Shown here one piece after another: positions 60,937-64,000 of a DNA stretch of 64,000 nt. Position 1 is the stretch's first letter. Every line of letters begins with the position of its first letter. A model generated the notes under the pieces. That model did no database searches, had not been told where the DNA came from, and saw only the letters and a list, made by a program, of their open reading frames with translations. The position numbers were made by a program, and so were the translations under genes. The stretch spans positions 337,348-401,347 of the forward strand of contig NZ_JOIU01000011.1 of assembly GCF_000720135.1 (NCBI RefSeq). Reading direction: 5' to 3'. The DNA is from Streptomyces sp. NRRL S-1022 (lineage in GTDB: Bacteria; Actinomycetota; Actinomycetes; Streptomycetales; Streptomycetaceae).

Positions 60937-61884
60937 ATGCCTCGCCCCGACCGCCGCCACCTGATCTCCGTCGACGACCTGACCGACCGGGAACTGCGCT
61001 GGCTCGTGCACCGCGGCGCCCAGTACGCCGCCGGCGAGTGCGACGGCGCCCGGCCGCTCGCCGACGCCGTCGTCGGCGTCCTGTTCCGCAAGACCTCCAC
61101 CCGCACCCGGACCGCGTTCTCGGCGGGCGCGCTCCGGCTCGGCGGGCGGCTGATCACCTACGGTCCCGGCGACCTCCAGGAGAACACCGGGGAGAGTTCC
61201 GAGGACACCGGTGACGTGCTGTCCCGCATGCTCGACGTGCTGGTGGCCCGTACCGCCGGCAGCACCGAGGAGCTGCGTGCCTACGCCGCCCAGCGGCGGA
61301 TGGCCGTGGTCAACGCGATGAGCGCCGCCGAGCACCCCACCCAGGCCCTCACCGACCTCACCACGATGCTCGGACGCTTCGGGCGGATCGAGGGGCTGCG
61401 GGTGCTGTACGCCGGGGAGGGCAACAACACCGCCTCCGCGCTCGCCCTGGCCCTCAGCCGGTTCCCCGGCACCGAGCTGCACCTGCGGACCCCGCCCGGC
61501 TACGGACTCGACCCGGCCTTCCTCGACCGGGCGGGCATCCACGCCAAGGGGTCGGGCGCGCTGGTCGAGGAGCTGCACCACATGGCCGACCTGCCCGAGG
61601 TCGACATCGTCTACACCACGCGCTGGCAGACGACCGGCACGACGAAGCCCGACCCCGACTGGCGGCGCGTCTTCGCCCCGTTCCAGGTGAACGCCGCCGT
61701 GATGGCGGCCTGTCCCGGCGCGGACTTCATGCACGACCTGCCCGCGCACCGCGGCGACGAGGTGACCGGCGAGGTGCTGGACGGCCCCGCGAGCATCGCG
61801 TTCCAGCAGGCCGAGAACAAGTACCACAGCGCCCGCGCCGTTCTGGAGTGGTGCCTCGGCGGCATCCCGGCAGAGTCGGCCTGA
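60937..61884 (+). CDS. OTCase-like carbamoyltransferase, HDLP variant
   Basis: 315 residues, transcarbamylase fold. The carbamoyl-phosphate loop FRKTSTRTR (50-58) and HPTQ (133-136) are intact. The amine-side motif HCLP of ornithine transcarbamylases reads HDLP (266-269), followed by the normal AHRGDEVTGEV. VDIVYTTRWQTTG replaces the usual DxxxSMG loop. These changes point to an amine other than ornithine. With a diaminobutyrate aminotransferase encoded upstream, N4-carbamoyl-diaminobutyrate is the likely product, comparable to ureido-alanine formation in viomycin-type pathways. AGGAGGGA precedes ATG 60937. Confidence 0.87.
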   Translation: MPRPDRRHLISVDDLTDRELRWLVHRGAQYAAGECDGARPLADAVVGVLFRKTSTRTRTAFSAGALRLGGRLITYGPGDLQENTGESSEDTGDVLSRMLDVLVARTAGSTEELRAYAAQRRMAVVNAMSAAEHPTQALTDLTTMLGRFGRIEGLRVLYAGEGNNTASALALALSRFPGTELHLRTPPGYGLDPAFLDRAGIHAKGSGALVEELHHMADLPEVDIVYTTRWQTTGTTKPDPDWRRVFAPFQVNAAVMAACPGADFMHDLPAHRGDEVTGEVLDGPASIAFQQAENKYHSARAVLEWCLGGIPAESA

Positions 61885-61936
61885 CGACCGGCCGGCCGCC
61901 GGCCCGGCGCACTTTTCCCAGGGAGGTAGCACAGCA

Positions 61937-64000
61937 ATGTCCGACACCATACGCATGCCCGGCGGCGGGTGGCGCCTGTGGACGCAGTTCGCGCTCCGCG
62001 GGCCCGGTTTCCCCGCCGCGGGCGTACTCCGGCTGGCCCCGGAGGGCCTGGCCTCGGCCGCGGACAAGTTCGCCCCCGGGGAGGTGCCGGCGGGGGCGGA
62101 CTGGGAGGCGTTCGAGGATGCCTTCTCCGCTGCCGCGGTGCGCACCGCGCGCCACCTCCAGGAGATCGCCGCCTCGGCACCGTTCCGGGCCGCGGTCGCC
62201 TGGCAGAACCGTGCGGTGCTGCGCACCGGCATCAAGCCGTTCCTCGACTGGACGCCGTCCGCCGCGGGCCGCACCAGCATGCCCCGCCAGCGCGAGGAGC
62301 TGGTCGCCCACTACTGGCAGCGGTTCTGCGTCAAGAACGACACCATCGGCTTCTTCGGGCCGGTCGGCTGGGGCACGTTCGACACCTCCCTGCGGGGCGT
62401 CGAGGTCCATCCCGGCACCGGCCTGGTCGCCGAGTCGCGGGTCTACTTCTCCAGCTGGTCGATGGACGCCCTCGCCAAGGCCATCGACCGCGACCCGCGG
62501 GTGCGCGCGTGGACACCGCCGCGCCAGGTCCCGTACGTCCGGGTGGTCGACGGCACGGTGCGCTTGCCCGGCCGGCCGCCCCAGGTCGCCCCCGAACCCG
62601 CGCTCACCGTCCTGAGGCTGTGCGACGGCCGCCGGACGCCCGCCGAGATCACCGCCCTGGCCGCCGGTGAGCTGGGCCGGGACCTGCCGGACCGGGAGGT
62701 GACCGAGGCCCTGGAATGGCTGGTCTCACGCCGCCTGATCGGCTGGAGGCTGGAGGTGCCCGCCGGCACCTACCCCGAACGGGAACTGCGCGCCCTGCTG
62801 GAGCGCATCGGCGACCCGGCGGTACGGGAGCCCGCCCTGGCCAGGCTGGCCGTGCTGGAGGCCGGCCGCGAGCGGGTGGAGCGGGCCGGCACCGACACCG
62901 AGGAGCTGACCGCCGCGCTCGCCGCCCTGGAGGCGGACTTCGCCGAGATCACCGAGGTGTCCGCGGTCCGCGAGAAAGGGGCCCGGACCGCGCCCAACCG
63001 CGCCCTCGTGTACTCCGACTGCCGCCGGTCCGCCACGGCCACCGTGGGCACCGCCGTCCTGGAACGGCTCGCGCCGCTGGAGCTGTGCCTGACGGCGGCC
63101 CGCTGGATGACCAACCGGTACGCCGAGGCCGTCGGCGCGCGCATCCACGAGGCCTACCTGGAACTGCGGGAGCGCGACGGGCAGGTCGACCTCGGCTCGC
63201 TCTGGTTCGCCTGCCTGCCCGCCCCGCACCCGGAGTCCTTCGCCGAAATCGAGCGGATCCAGGCCGAACTGCGCGAGCGCTGGGGGCGGATCATCGACGC
63301 CCCGGCCGGCGCCCGGCGGGTCTCGCTCTCCAGCGCCGACATCGCCGGCCGGGTGCGCGAGGCGTTCCCCGAGGGCGGCCGCGGCTGGTCGCTCAGCAGG
63401 TACATCAGCCCCGACCTGCTGATCGTCGCCGATGATCCGGGCGCCGTGGAACGCGGCGAGTTCCAGCTCGTCCTCGGCGAGCTGCACGTCGCCATGAACA
63501 CCATCGGCCAGTCGCTCTTCGTCCACCAGCACCCCGACCGCGCGCAGTTGATCGAGGAGACCACCCGCGACTTCCCCGGCCCGCGGCTGCTGCCCATGCT
63601 GCCCAAGGAGCTGCCGCTGAAGTGGTCCGCCCGCAGCCGGCAGTCCCTGGACCGCCCGGAGGACCACTACGTCGCGCTCGCCGACCAAAGCGCCGACCCG
63701 CACCGACCGCGTACCGTCCGCTCCGCCGACGTGCGGGTGGAGGAGCGGGAGGGCCGGCTCGCGGCCGTGCTGCCCGACGGCTCCGTCTTCGACCTGCTCG
63801 ACGTGTTCTGCCACGCGCTCACCAACCGCGTGATGGACCGCTTCACCCTGCGCCCGGACGGCGACCACTCGCCCCGGATCACCATCGACTCCACCGTCGT
63901 CGCCCGGGAGAGCTGGCGGTTCGCCGGCTCCGCGCTGACGTTCGCCGACGACAAGAGCGAGGCCCGGCGCTTCGTCCGGGCCCGGCAGTGGCGCGACACC
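61937..64000 (+). CDS. LanB-type lantibiotic dehydratase (partial, runs off end)
   Basis: At least 688 residues, continuing beyond the window. The N-terminal half matches the Lant_dehydr_N (LanB) family: RFCVKNDTIGFFGPVGWG near 128-146, FSSWSMDALAKAI, LRLCDGRRTPAEI, ALVYSDCRRSATAT and IIDAPAGARRVSLSS. LanB proteins glutamylate Ser/Thr using glutamyl-tRNA and then eliminate; short relatives add amino acids to peptide ends. Whether the elimination domain is present cannot be seen here. ATG 61937 follows GGGAGG at 61921. It is the last gene of the operon seen. Confidence 0.87.
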   Translation, partial: MSDTIRMPGGGWRLWTQFALRGPGFPAAGVLRLAPEGLASAADKFAPGEVPAGADWEAFEDAFSAAAVRTARHLQEIAASAPFRAAVAWQNRAVLRTGIKPFLDWTPSAAGRTSMPRQREELVAHYWQRFCVKNDTIGFFGPVGWGTFDTSLRGVEVHPGTGLVAESRVYFSSWSMDALAKAIDRDPRVRAWTPPRQVPYVRVVDGTVRLPGRPPQVAPEPALTVLRLCDGRRTPAEITALAAGELGRDLPDREVTEALEWLVSRRLIGWRLEVPAGTYPERELRALLERIGDPAVREPALARLAVLEAGRERVERAGTDTEELTAALAALEADFAEITEVSAVREKGARTAPNRALVYSDCRRSATATVGTAVLERLAPLELCLTAARWMTNRYAEAVGARIHEAYLELRERDGQVDLGSLWFACLPAPHPESFAEIERIQAELRERWGRIIDAPAGARRVSLSSADIAGRVREAFPEGGRGWSLSRYISPDLLIVADDPGAVERGEFQLVLGELHVAMNTIGQSLFVHQHPDRAQLIEETTRDFPGPRLLPMLPKELPLKWSARSRQSLDRPEDHYVALADQSADPHRPRTVRSADVRVEEREGRLAAVLPDGSVFDLLDVFCHALTNRVMDRFTLRPDGDHSPRITIDSTVVARESWRFAGSALTFADDKSEARRFVRARQWRDT

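Noticed and set aside
56175..61157. Long minus-strand open frame opposite the NRPS, aminotransferase and regulator genes
   Set aside because: Antisense shadow; repetitive Gly/Arg/Glu-rich protein with no recognisable domain.

Overview
The window is high-GC actinomycete chromosome, most likely Streptomyces. GTG and TTG starts are frequent, 4-base stop/start overlaps are common, and it carries DUF3140/DUF2945, Reductase_C, P450, LAL and LanM family genes. I see no tRNA, rRNA, insertion sequence or CRISPR array.

Left part (about 0.2-17 kb): housekeeping and catabolic genes. These are a YihY/BrkB membrane protein, RidA, a metallo-beta-lactamase-fold hydrolase, an isochorismatase-type hydrolase, a TetR/MMPL pair divided by three copies of the same operator, a DUF2993 protein, phosphoketolase with a decayed GH15 fragment beside it, a complete P450 electron-transfer operon (ferredoxin, ferredoxin reductase, P450), two convergent aldo/keto reductases, and an NAD-dependent epimerase divergent from a LysR regulator.

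17.2-21.1 kb, all minus strand: a SLOG-like Rossmann protein, a SLATT/RipA-like membrane protein, and two larger proteins that share one layout (two membrane helices, an LRxF motif, then a hydrophobic strand followed by W-E). This resembles the nucleotide-sensing membrane-effector conflict systems predicted in bacteria. A TetR/DUF4345 pair with a clear 20-bp operator follows.

22.9-38.4 kb: a compact biosynthetic cluster whose genes overlap almost throughout. It has a thioesterase, a BtrH-like domain fused to a carrier protein, an AMP ligase, a fold-III PLP decarboxylase, an ACP, two acyl-CoA-dehydrogenase-fold flavoproteins without the usual catalytic Glu, a phosphopantetheinyl transferase, a second adenylating enzyme, a flavin reductase, an exporter, a glycosyltransferase and a HAD phosphatase; a LysR regulator and a tautomerase follow. 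The logic suggests an amino acid that is loaded on a carrier, decarboxylated, oxidised and transferred or glycosylated, without any PKS or multimodular NRPS.

38.5-48.1 kb: a small secreted protein with an internal repeat, a membrane protein, a 1134-residue TPR plus kinase-like protein next to a small membrane protein, stress-type genes (DUF3140, DUF2945, SDR, two DUF1990-type proteins) with a SigB-like promoter, a small HTH protein and an NmrA-like reductase.

48.2-64.0 kb (runs off the end): a second biosynthetic cluster mixing ribosomal and non-ribosomal logic. The minus strand carries a LAL regulator, a 69-residue candidate precursor with a single Cys, and a LanM whose cyclase 'AHG' His is Tyr. 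The plus strand carries two LuxR-type regulators, one NRPS module (C-A-T, glycine-like code), an EctB-type diaminobutyrate aminotransferase, an OTCase-like carbamoyltransferase with HDLP in place of HCLP, and a truncated LanB dehydratase. This is the strongest candidate for an undescribed system.
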